Of a stretch of DNA of 64,000 nt, positions 33,951-44,430 are shown one piece after another. Made by a program: the position numbers and the translations under genes. Numbering within the stretch: position 1 is the stretch's first letter; each line of letters starts with the position of its first letter. Under the pieces are notes generated by a model, which was not told the DNA's origin, made no database searches, and saw nothing but the letters and a program-made list of their open reading frames with translations. Source of the stretch: Leptodontidium sp. MPI-SDFR-AT-0119 (Eukaryota; Ascomycota; Leotiomycetes; Helotiales; Leptodontidiaceae); the NCBI GenBank assembly GCA_020726505.1, contig JAHLEZ010000008.1, positions 682,001 to 746,000 on the forward strand. The letters are read 5' to 3'.

Positions 33951-33985
33951 CGAGGTAGGCCAAATGGTGGGGTGGGACGTTATAA
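33951..33985 (-). repeat. Right terminal inverted repeat, 35 bp
   Basis: Perfect reverse complement of 32176-32210, ending GGGTGGGACGTTATAA on the plus strand. Confidence 0.97.
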
Positions 33986-35355
33986 CTTAGTATTGAAACA
34001 TATAAACCCTTTTATTACATTAACGTAACTTTTACATTATATTCTTTTCTTCTTTAAGTATTTTTAAAATTTAAATCATACTATTTTATAATAAGGCTTT
34101 TCTTTAAGTGTTTTGAATTTTAAAGAAATATTACTAATCGCAATTAAATAAAGGAAAATAGCGAAAGTGGGTATAATTAAAACAGCTAATAGTATAATTA
34201 AACGCACTCTTTTTCTTCTTACAAAGTCTCTTTAGGGAAAAACTAGTTAAATAAAGTAATATATTAAAAAATATATATAATTCTAAAACTATAAATTTGT
34301 TTTGTTATAGGTTCCGTTTCTCTACGCAAGGATAAACGTTAGTGAGTTTATATTCTTATCAACTTACTCAACTCGATTAATGTTTAACAGCTTGCCGTTG
34401 TACCTAAATAATATGCACAAACTTCCACTTTTAGAACAGTCGAAGAATATAAGGTGGTCGTGTGTTTGTCTTGTGAAGATGTCGGCGCTTTCTAAGGAGG
34501 TCTTAACCGCAAAGGAGAATTTCCAAGCCCAGAATGGCCGCACACCGTTAAGTCCAATGGCTTCTATACCGCCAGGTTAGAATACTTCGTCCTTAACGCT
34601 ACTCATGAGAAGTCATGTGGATGTTTTTAACAACTGTCTGTCCTTGCGAAATGCTAAAGTGTTTAAGGACGTCGTAGAGTTCATTGCTAACAATCTCGGA
34701 AGTGAAGAGCTTATAAGAAAACTATTAGGCCTTATTAAGTTATAGATTGTTTGAATAAGTGGAACTTTTTATAATGATCCCTCGCCCGAAGAAGCTCAAT
34801 TCCTTATTAGTCTTAGGTGGGTGGGTATTTAATCTCCGATTATCACTTCGACGAAATGTAAATTGGTGTCACTTTATAACTTGTTCATACCAAAATGCCT
34901 GTGAGTATCAAGATGAAAAAGAAAAGCAGGCGTAGTCAAAAAAATTGCTTCAAACAGAAGATGACTAGTAACACCACCAGGTAAGAAACAAAACCAAATA
35001 ACAAACTTCCATCTTCCCCTTACTATTGGGTTGAATGTTCGTAGGTAGGTGCGAATAATTCCATATGGTTTAAAAGAACCAAATGCGACAGTATTGTACC
35101 CTCGTATCCATTCTGAGTTTTGATGGTTTGAGAGGACATGGGCTCATGTATCAACTCTGTGGTTTGTGACATTTTGCTCCAATTCACGATCACGAGCAGT
35201 AGAAGCAACGACACTTTCCAAGAAAAGTCTAATACTAATACAGTCTATATACTACAGCGCTTTGGCCATTATGTTGATTGGAATTTGTTAAACCACGCCC
35301 CCCCCCCCCTTTTTTTTTGAGTCAACTTGCTTATTTGCTATATACTCTATGACTT
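33986..35355. other. AT-rich flank and unannotated spacer
   Basis: 33986-34320 has the same AT-rich, stop-rich character as the transposon and may be RIP leakage or an older repeat. At 34380-34745 two short frames occur (MFNSLPLYLNN..., and MRSHVDVFNNCLSLRNAKVF ending LLGLIKL) with no known domain. A C9-10/T8 homopolymer run lies at about 35298-35318. No gene is called. Confidence 0.45.
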
Positions 35356-37285
35356 CTACTTGAATTCAACTCTATCCTTAGGGCTGTTCAATGTTAGCGA
35401 ATTGGCTCCAATTTCTCTCTGTACTTTGACTTGCTCCAAGAATAGTGTAGCAACTATCATCAAACATCCGGCTGCAATAGTCACAGGGTATGTCTTCTTG
35501 ATCGACTCCACAACAGCCTCAAGAACCAGTAATCTGGTCTCAGGGTTCTGCGTTGCGAGAAACGTATCATCGAGCCCTTGGATAACTGCCCTGATGATTT
35601 CAATGGGAGTGCCTGGCGGCAGCAACATAGTAACATAGTTTTGGGCGAAATTGTTGAAGAGTGCGCCTGAAATGCACAGGGCGAGGGTGAGACCAGTATA
35701 TTGTCCTAAGCAAATGAAGCCGATGGTAGATGAGATGTCTCCCGGATCTACTCTGAACTGTGCGGCTGAATACGATAACTGGCCTGCGGCACCCCCACCA
35801 ATGCCAATTAGAGCGCTATAACCGTACAGTTTTCCGACGTCGGAAGAGAGATTGATATCGGTGACTTGAGAACGTTAGCTACTCATCCTCAAAGGGCCTA
35901 GACTTGCTCACACATGAGCACAGCTCCAACTGTAGTGAATACACCCCCAACAAAATATAATGGATAGAAATGGCCAGTCTTGGACACGACAAAGCCACCA
36001 CCGAGACCGAAACAAACAAAAGTTAGGATGATTGGTAGAAGGCGAACCGCGGCATCAACAGGAGAATCGCCATGGACGAATTGGAAGAAAATTGGTATGA
36101 AATAGATCGGTCCCTAGCATTCACGTTAGTATTGTCTTATGAGTGTTCTTTTCTTGGAAACTTACTAGAACAGCTGCGGCAGGAGCGGCTATCAGAATCC
36201 AATACAGAATCATATGCTTATTACTCAGAAACTGTATCGGGAAAATTCGATTCTCAGCCGTTGTGAATATCTTGAGATACTGCTGCGCAAAAAAAACGAT
36301 GAAAGCAACGCCACTGGCAACGAATAACCCAATGGTTTTCCCGCTATTCCAAGGATATACCGTGCCGCCAAAACTGATAGCCATGATACCTGCCAAGGTG
36401 GCACCGAGTTCAACAATCGATCCGAACCAGTCGATCTGCTTCACGCGTTCGAAATTTTTACTCCCAGCTTTTGGGTCGTAGGAAGGAACAAGAAATATTA
36501 GAATGGGAGCGAAGACGCCGAAAAGTACGAGGTTGATGTAGAATGCCCATCGCCAGGTAGCAGGGGATTGTGCAAAGGCACCACCGATGACTGGGCCAAG
36601 AACGAAACCAGATCCCCACGAGAGTCCCGTGAATCCGATGTAACGAGGTCGTTCTTGTTCGGTTGTGTTGACCGATAATACTGCAATGTTACTTAGTCTC
36701 GGCCTTGGAGGAGAGTAGTAACAGGAACATACAAGTTAACGAGCCAACGTAGATCCCACTTGCTCCCAATCCTGCAATGGCTCTTCCCACGATCATTGCA
36801 TTGATATTTGGTGCCGCACCACAGAGCGCGCTGCCAACCTCGAAGATGATGGAGCCAATCAAGTAGAGATATTTGGCGTCGAAGAGACAATACATTTTTG
36901 ACCAGATGAGAATGGTTGCCATGGCAGCCCAAGTGAATGCTGTCCCCAGCCAAGGCATCTTCTCGAGGCCTCCAAGTGTTGTGATGATGTGCGGGCCTAC
37001 ATCGGCTACAATTGTTCCATCGAGGGCGTAAAGGAAAGTGCTCCCAAGCATGGCGAACACCACAAGAACCCACTAGTATGAGGTTACTTTGTGTAGAGGA
37101 TAACAGAGTGGAGGATATACTGAGATCCCATTCACTGTTCGTGGTGGGAGTTGGGTTCGTTGTGCTTCACCATTCAACTCGGTTGACAGCTGTTCTGGAT
37201 CCGATGATGGCGTTGAGACATTTGGTGTTGATCCTGCGTATGTTTCTTCTTTCGCAAAAGAAGCGCTGTTCTCCGAGTTTAGCAT
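35356..37285 (-). CDS. MFS multidrug-type transporter (DHA family)
   Basis: Five exons: 37121-37285, 36733-37072, 36166-36680, 35912-36113 and 35356-35864. The four introns are 47-52 nt, and the product is 576 residues. I start at the ATG at 37285 (MLNSENSASFAKEE), giving the usual hydrophilic leader before TM1 (WVLVVFAMLGSTFLYALDGT). Motif C-like and loop features include ALDGTIVADVGPHI, GRAIAGLGASGIYVGSL and FTGLSWGSGFVLGPVIGGAF. Later come WRWAFYINLVLFGVFAPILI and PIYFIPIFFQFVHGDSPVDA, both standard for 14-TM drug:H+ antiporters of fungi. About 14 hydrophobic segments are present. It probably exports toxins or secondary metabolites at the plasma membrane. A second MFS gene lies about 3 kb away on the same strand. 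Confidence 0.93.
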
Positions 37286-38500
37286 TTTGCTGTAGTATCG
37301 AAGTAAGATGACGAAAGAATAAAGGACCTCAATATATTGAAAGTATACTTCAAACTTAGAAGAACATGTCATCCTTATAACCACCCGCAAGATATGTCTT
37401 GGCCGAACAAATAATGTATCCCAGACCCGCTAGGCTATTTCGTACTCCTGGGACCCCGTCCATACCACCCCTTGGCCCCCGCATAGCCGCTCTTCGGAAC
37501 AATAAACATTATCTGCGCGGATTACACGAACTAAGTACAGGCTATTGAGTACCCGTTGTTTTGCGAAGCCCTCGCTAAACTTCGCCTAAAGCGCACGTGC
37601 CTCGGTTCGTGCGGAGCGATGACAACCCCGTCCCTTTGCTTATACGGGAACGTTGTCGAGACTGGAGTTTTGTTAAACCAATCGCCGAACAACCGCGGTT
37701 CGTGCCGACCCATATTTCATGTAAGCTTAGGTAGCTGGTGCCAACTAAGCTACTTCCATTCCATTTGGCAGTACGAAGAAAGCACCTGTAATCTATCACG
37801 AGTTGCCAACTCCCCATACAACAATGCTTTAAAGCACAAAGTCACGAGCAATGCCAAAAAGAATGAAAACATTCATAGATAAGGATAATAAATTGAGCAA
37901 TTTATATATGAAAATGGAACGCAATTAATTTCGTCGAACGCCTAAACCTTACTTAGTTCCCGAAGGCTGATGCCGTGCACTGTCTATATATACACGCCCT
38001 CCATCAGCTCGGCGGTCTCAATGCTGCGGATTATAGCGTCCTAAAGGGTGATATCTATGATGCAAGTGCAGATGAGGTCAACAAGCTGCGTTCTCTGAAC
38101 CGGATTTTAATCGTTTCTCTAATAGAATCAATTACGTATACACGACCTTCTTTTTAATGATTACGTTGTACTAGGCAAATTAAATCAAATAAATAAAATA
38201 TGTTTTATAGTGACGTTCATCCCTGCGCACCGAAAATCCCTGCGTGCCAAATAATAAAGAAGCGGTTGAGGTTCAGTGCCCTAACTCTGCAAGGCTTTAA
38301 ATTTTGATAGGAAGCAGCTGTTGCGTGGATTGTGCTCTTATTGCGTGAGCCAATCTGGATTATGCGATATATGCGCTGTGCGGAGGCAGAAGCTGGAAAT
38401 GTCCTTGATAAATACATGTGAATGGCGACTAGTAAAAAGTGTTCGTCAATTATAAAGTGAAGTCCAACACCTCTTACTTATTTTATTTCTATTAAATCAT
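37286..38500. other. Intergenic between the two MFS genes
   Basis: About 1.2 kb with only short, featureless frames. The left part is the promoter of the 35356-37285 transporter. The right part is the 3' flank of the next transporter. Confidence 0.5.
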
Positions 38501-40297
38501 TCAATTCTTTTCTTTCTCTTCTTCAAGGACATTCTCCACCTCCTCTCTCTCTTCCTTGTGTCCTTGCGTCCTAATACTCAACCACGGGACAAAAATTAAC
38601 GCCGAAGCCGAAACAGCGACACCAAACCAAAACACCATTTTGTACGGTCTAAAGGCAGTCTGCAATGCCGCTTTTCCATCACTTTCGGCGCTGTAGATAC
38701 TCGAAGAAATCCCTAGCCCAACTGCAGAGCAGATCTTCATCACCGTATTGAATATCCCACCTGCCACTGACTGTTGGGCTGGAGGTAGGGAGGACATCAC
38801 GTACATCTGCAGATTGTTAGATTAGAGTTGACTGGGAAGTGGTAACGTACATTTGCAACATTGAACTCCAGATCCGCTCCAATGACGGATAAGAGCAATG
38901 CTGGGAAGATGAAAGCCCAGTATGAGCTGTCTACTTTCATATTTGCTAGCAGAAGCGAAGATCCGAGGTAGGACAAGGCGCCGATGGCAGTGAGGAGTTT
39001 GTTGTTGATTTTGTGAAGTACAAGTCCCGCGATGATGTTGACAAGGATACCTCCAATAGCCATAGGCAGAAGGTGGACGGCGACTTTGAGTGAGGAGAAC
39101 CCAAGAACATTTTGCATGAACAGAGACAGCCAGAAGGCGCTCATGTTGAAGGATAGAAATCCAAGGAGGACAACGACGTTGATCTAAAAGTCAGCAAGGA
39201 TTCAGTGAAAGCCAGTTTGACTTACCAAAGAGAAGTTCTTGTCCTTCCAAACATGCAGTGGCATGAGTGGATATTTGTAGAATGCCTCCCAGCAAACAAA
39301 CCCCACCATGAGAACGATCCCCAGTACGAGCATGGCGATGACATACCCAGTACCCCAGCCTTTTGGAGCATCGCCAGCAATCCTACGAACGATCAGCATG
39401 GACATTAAAAACTTGGGGGAACTCACGTCAAACTTGAACAGAACAAAGCGATCCCAGTAATGCTCAACAGCACCCCCAGCAAATCAAACTTCTTCAGCAC
39501 ATCCCATTCCAGCTTCTGGGTTTGACCTTGCTGCGTTCTCGGAACAGTCCAAATAGCAGCCAAGAAGAAGAAAGCGTAGATAATAGCTAGCAAGTAGAAA
39601 CTGGCTCTCCAGTTGAAGATGTTGGACGCGATGCCAGAGAAAATGCTGCCCATGACGAATCCGACCGGGTTACCAGCACTGAAACAAGCAAAGGCGTAGT
39701 TCTTCCTCTTACATGGGACAGCGTAAGCGGCACCGAGAATCCCAACGGCAGGAGGTACAGCCGCTGCACTGAAGAGACCTAGGAAACCACACAGAACATC
39801 CATGTACATGGCATTGGTGGCGAACCCAGCAACTAAACTGGCGATGCAAAATGCACCCATGGCAGAAATGAGCAGTGAACGTCGACCGAAAGTATCTGCT
39901 ACCTTGGCGAAGAAGAGTAGAAAAGCTCCTGAGCTGAGGCTAGATGAATGTGAGTAAGAAGCTAACGTGTCGATGGGAGGAGAAGAACTTACGAAGAGGC
40001 TGCATTGATCCACGTGATCTGGGCACTATTCATGTTCAGGTCTCGTCCGATGGGAGCAGTGATCACTGTACAGATTCCGTAGAGAAAAGAAGACATCCCA
40101 ATCGACATTGTTGCTGTCAAAACGAAAAGACATTCTTGGATGGTTGACTTGAAGCATTCCGGGCGCTCACCGAGAGTTGATGTTGGCACTTCAGGAGCAG
40201 GAGACTCCATTGCAGACTTGATATCTGAAGATTTGGTATCTGAAGACGCGATGTCCGAAGACTTGATGTCTGATGACTTGGAACTTCCCTTCGCCAT
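38501..40297 (-). CDS. MFS efflux transporter (DHA2/Atr1-like)
   Basis: Five exons: 39993-40297, 39427-39939, 39226-39382, 38851-39183 and 38501-38806. The introns are 42-53 nt, and the product is 537 residues. The N-terminus has a short S-S-D-I-K repeat (residues 6-27), probably disordered and phosphorylatable. TM1 follows (CLFVLTATMSIGMSSFLYGI). Signature loops include INAASSLSSGAFLLFFAKVADTFGRR (R-R after TM2) and CFSAGNPVGFVMGSIFSGIA. WRASFYLLAIIYAFFFLAAI and QNVLGFSSLKVAVHLLPMAI come later. The tail is a charged E-E-R-E-E-V-E-N-V-L-E-E-E-K-E-K-N. It resembles fungal aminotriazole-resistance and other DHA2 exporters with 13-14 TMs. The substrate is unknown. It acts in the plasma or vacuolar membrane. 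Confidence 0.92.
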
Positions 40298-40594
40298 GAT
40301 ATTGATCCTTGACGTTGGTTATCGGGTTGAAAAGCTTGTCGTGAACATCCATCAACAGACAACAGGTGCCTAGAAGAAATGTCGGAGTAGTTTATTCCGT
40401 ATCCGATTCCGCAAAGCTTACCAATTCTAGCATTAATCTTGGCTGCTACCCCCTGTAGGAGCAAGAAAGTGGGGTGGAAGGCGGCTCCCACGTTCGAAAA
40501 AGAATAACGTTAAGTAGGGAAAGATCACGCACGGCCAGAGGAAGGAGCTGCGTTGATATCAAAACATGAAGCTGTGCCTCCAAATATACATTAT

Positions 40595-43488
40595 CTATAA
40601 CCAACTACCTCTGGGGGTACTTAGCTTACTATAACTTGTCATGCTCTTCAAATGCCGCAGGTTCGCTGGACTATTCCTCCTCCGCATCTCATATGCTTTC
40701 CCATTCCTCACATCGATTCCTTCCTTCATATAGAAATGGCCAGAGGGATCGTCTATCATTGTATGAAATTCGACATTCAGCTGATCTCCTTGTGGACCTC
40801 CTCCACAACTTCCATGTAAACGTGCAGATGGGGGACTATTGACAGCCAACGCGAATAGGTTTTGCAACTCTGTGAAGTCGGTGACGAGTCCGTTCCGAGC
40901 ACAGAAATATACCAAGCAGAAGACATTGGTAACGAAAATAAGAGCGAGCACGATATAAAACATTCCCTGCCACTTCTGCGTCACTCCCGAAGTGTACTGC
41001 TGGGACGTGATAGTGGCGTTGAATTTCTCGTAGATTCCTGGATTCAAGGTCATGGCAGTGTAATTCCAATAATGCAAATATGTTGCATCAGCAGAGCTCA
41101 ACAGCAGAGTACTACCCGCCATCACAGCAAGAGTCTCGGAAATACTTGGCGTAAGAGGGCTGAGCTTCACATCACCCCAAGCCGGAACAGTTGGGATGAG
41201 TTGAGCAAGTAGTCGAGAGGTGGATGAATTGGCATTAGAAATCCCAGTATTCAGGGACAGGGCAGTCAGCCACAAAGATCCAACGTTTCTCCAATCGAGG
41301 TTCCGTGCTCCCAGAGGAGCGTTCTCGACAGATCGGTTGTATGCCATCATGTTGTCAGGTTCGCAGCGGGATTCCAATCGTCCTCCACTCATGCCAGATA
41401 CGTTATAGAATGTGCTGCAGTTCGGGGAAACATACGAACGCATCTGACAGAGGGTGTAATCAGGTGTAGATGCATCCGGAGCTTTGATCAACATGTAAAT
41501 GGAATCGGAGTTTGCCACGGTGATGTTTGTCAGGGAGTTGTATTGGATTGGGAACTTCAAAAGTTAGAAATTACCAGCTGCGACGAGTTGCTGCTTACCA
41601 TTGGAAACACAGGTGGTTGTCGGCCATAAGTAGGCCCCCATTCAAAAATATCATCCACCACAGTACTATTGAGATATTCCTTTCCGGGTATAAACTGAAT
41701 ATCTTTCGCATAGCCATCATAAGCCTGCTTTTGACCAGGAATACCACTGGTGTTTGTAGTGATCGCGGTTGGGAATTCCGTATAAATGAGAGGCGAGAGC
41801 TCTGTCTTGTTCAGATTGACGCACAAGACATTCAAGCTGGGGCTGACAACTGAAGCCTCGATGGCATATTCTCCAACACCTGCCAATTCTTCGGGTTGCA
41901 GAATACCATTTTTAGGTGCTCTGGCGGCATCAAATATGCCTGCATGGGGCATGGACAAGGTGACATTGTTGATGATCCGCTTGTGCTCCTCAAAAGAAGC
42001 AGTCAGGTTGCTGGTATTCGTGGCTACCCAAGATCCAACCACCGTCGTGTTGTCGTGTAACATTGCAGGTGCTGGTGGTCGTCCAGACATATCGGATGAT
42101 ACTCCTTCTCCTCCCACATTGATTGAAGCCCAAGTGTCGAGAAATGTGATGGAGTTGTGATATGCTGTACTTGGTCAGAACGCAAACACAGCAGGGACTT
42201 TTGGACTCACCCTGTCCTGCATACTCAACAGACAAGCATGTCAACCCCGCATTTTCCGGGTCAACGATTGTAGATATTGGCGTTTTGCAATTCTGATTAA
42301 TATATGACGGATTTGCATAACTTGCTCTCACCAAACCAACCATCTCCTTGTCTTCCCACTTCCCAAACTTCAAATGTGGTGAAACTAGAGCGTCCGAGGC
42401 AGTGGTGTAAAACATGGCCATGAATGCAGCTGTCAATGTGATTCCCCCAAGAATTGTAAATCCCACATGCTGCAAAGCTTGCCAGTGTGTGATCATGAAT
42501 CCAGGCTGAACAACCCAAGTCCTCATTGTCATCTCCGCGATTGTGACCCCTCGAGAAGATTTTACCAGCGACCTGCGACTTAAGACTTGACCTAGGAATG
42601 TCACAAAGACCGTAACGAAGGACAGTTCGATTGTCTTTGCGAATAGAGCGAACAAAATCGAAGCAGATTCTGGCGTCAATTTCCCTCCCGAGTGTATTGC
42701 TCGACCATATCGAGGTTGTACGATCGCAAGTACCAGATATATTCCTGAGAAAATGGTCGAATATACTGATAGAAAGAGGATCGAAATCGAAAGCCAACTC
42801 CTCCTCTTCGAGAAGATATCATCTCTGGCAGCACATCCCGGCGTTGGCGCAAAAAGTCCTGCAAAGGTTAGCCTCGTTTGGGGTCATGAAGGTAAACAAA
42901 CATACTGGTGGTATCATTATTATCATTATTCATTGAAGGCGGCCCTGATCTTGATTGATCCCTCGTATTCCCATACCCTATATCCACATTATCCACAACC
43001 ACATTCTTCCCTTTCGTGATATCTTGTTCATCCAAGGACGGATCTCTCGAACCCCCGCTATTGAATCCGTCTCGTGCTGGCCACGCAGGAGAAAGTAGAG
43101 GATTGGCAGAACCTGGGGCACTCGTTCCCGGTGATCCAAATTGGCCAACATTTGGAGAGCTTCTTGCATTCGTCGAAGGCGTGGCAGCGTCGAGTGGGCA
43201 GATTGTGTCTGAATTTCGACTTCCAACAGGCACTCTTTGAATCGACTGCCTTCGATCTGATATTCCCAACCCTCGAACTTGTGAATCCATTGGTTCGAAG
43301 GCGTTGATTTTGGGAATTGGCGAGGTATACCGTGGTGAGGGGTCTGTAAAGTCGCCAGACATTGTGTCTGCTCTGGCAAATGTTCCTCGCAGGTCGGGAG
43401 AGGGAGTTGAAGGCATTGAGGGAGTATCGGAGAGGTCGCTGAACTGAGGTTTTAGCAGACTTCGGCGGTCTGCTGGTTGTTTCGACAT
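40595..43488 (-). CDS. Large polytopic membrane protein conserved in filamentous fungi, unknown function
   Basis: Four exons: 42906-43488, 42211-42858, 41599-42164 and 40595-41554. The introns are 44-47 nt, and the product is 918 residues. Residues 1-190 are Ser/Pro-rich and disordered. Hydrophobic segments follow: SILFLSVYSTIFSGIYLVLA (about 215-235), SASILFALFAKTIELSFVTV (about 250-280), GFTILGGITLTAAFMAMFYT (about 330) and MFYIVLALIFVTNVFCLVYF near residue 800. Between the last two lies a large ectodomain with many N-x-S/T sites and Cys pairs (for example QNCKTPI...LTCLSVE, YVSPNCSTFYNVSG). The short C-terminal tail is cytosolic. I recall close fungal homologues labelled 'mcm2-3-5 family', a name with no functional basis. 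Role unknown; probably plasma membrane. Confidence 0.85.
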
Positions 43489-43880
43489 CTTGAAGACTCA
43501 ATTGATCTGGGGAAGAAGGTATATGCAGGTCATCAACACCGGTGTCTTTGCTGTACCGTCGCCGGAGAGAATCAGTACAACATGGAAAACGCTCTGCCCT
43601 GTGATGACGTGAAGGAGACGAGATAAGAAATATCTGGGGGATCTATTCTAAGATGAGGCTGTAGGATGGAGAGACCAGTGAGAATGGCGCCGGCATGGCA
43701 GAGGCTGACGGGAGCATCCTTCGATATGGTGCGAACCACGCAGAGCGAGTGCGAGTGAAGTGCATTATCAACAGAGTACAGTACTCCGGATTGACTGACT
43801 ACTGTTGGTGCCACAGGTATTACGGGGGGCATAGTGGAGATAGGTCCAGCCCTGACACCTCGCGCGCAAGGCTCTCGCAG

Positions 43881-43904
43881 CAGTCCCAGTCCCAGTCCCA
43901 GTCC
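43881..43904 (+). repeat. CAGTCC short tandem repeat
   Basis: Four copies of CAGTCC lie in the upstream region of the 918-residue membrane protein gene. Confidence 0.85.
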
Positions 43905-44407
43905 AGCCCATACCCGGACCGGACTTGCTGATTATTAGTGGGTGGGCACGGGCATGAAACCGGAAAGGGATCTGTTCTGCTCTGAAGTTGATGTTGCATC
44001 AGTGCCATCCTGGATGAGGAGGTTGAGCTGTGCCCCCTATCTCCCCATTTTCGGGATTCGGGGCACAAAAGAGCGGAAGTTGGGATTATGGAGGAGGGGC
44101 GAGAGCCAGATGTGGCAGCGTGGGATAACAAACAGGCTTGGAACGAGACCATAAGATAGTGTGAAGTGAGGAAGTGCATGCTATAAGCAGCGAGATGCAG
44201 ACGCAGATGCAGATGGATATGCAGATGGATATGTCAGGATTCCGGAGAGGACTGACTGACCGACTGTGGGATGGATGTGATTGAGGCTTTCGGCTTGCCT
44301 TGCAGGCGCGCCCACAGGAGGTTATTGGTTGGTGGCGTTAGGGCTGACAGCGCATTGGTTCATCGCGTCTAGAAGCCAGTTAGAATCCAGTTGGAAACTG
44401 CTGCTGC

Positions 44408-44430
44408 GGCAGGGCAGGGCAGGGCAGGGC
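44408..44430 (+). repeat. GGCAG short tandem repeat
   Basis: Four to five GGCAG units in an intergenic region. Simple repeat with no feature attached. Confidence 0.85.

Larger units (their letters stand above)
32176..33985 (+). mobile_element. RIP-degraded Tc1/mariner pogo-clade (Fot1-like) DNA transposon
   Basis: The element is about 1.8 kb and bounded by perfect 35-bp inverted repeats. TA dinucleotides flank both ends, as for TA-targeting elements. The interior is extremely AT-rich and full of stops. Despite this, DDE_1 transposase blocks can be followed on the plus strand: YNLxxx (about 32815), GELILPLVIYKGKLV (about 32926-32970), K-NRWTSNITALK-LKKVFIP (about 33030-33090), LFILDGYRSHETIKFL (about 33120-33170), then NIYFLFLLIYI (about 33190). 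These match the LDGHGSH...NNI-LLFLPPHSSH pattern of fungal pogo/Fot1 transposases. No intact coding frame survives, so it cannot move by itself. The CpA-to-TpA mutation style indicates RIP. Confidence 0.85.

Noticed and set aside
31900..34320. LTR retrotransposon in the AT-rich region
   Set aside because: The ends are inverted, not direct, repeats, and the visible protein blocks are those of a DDE (pogo) transposase, with no reverse-transcriptase motif.
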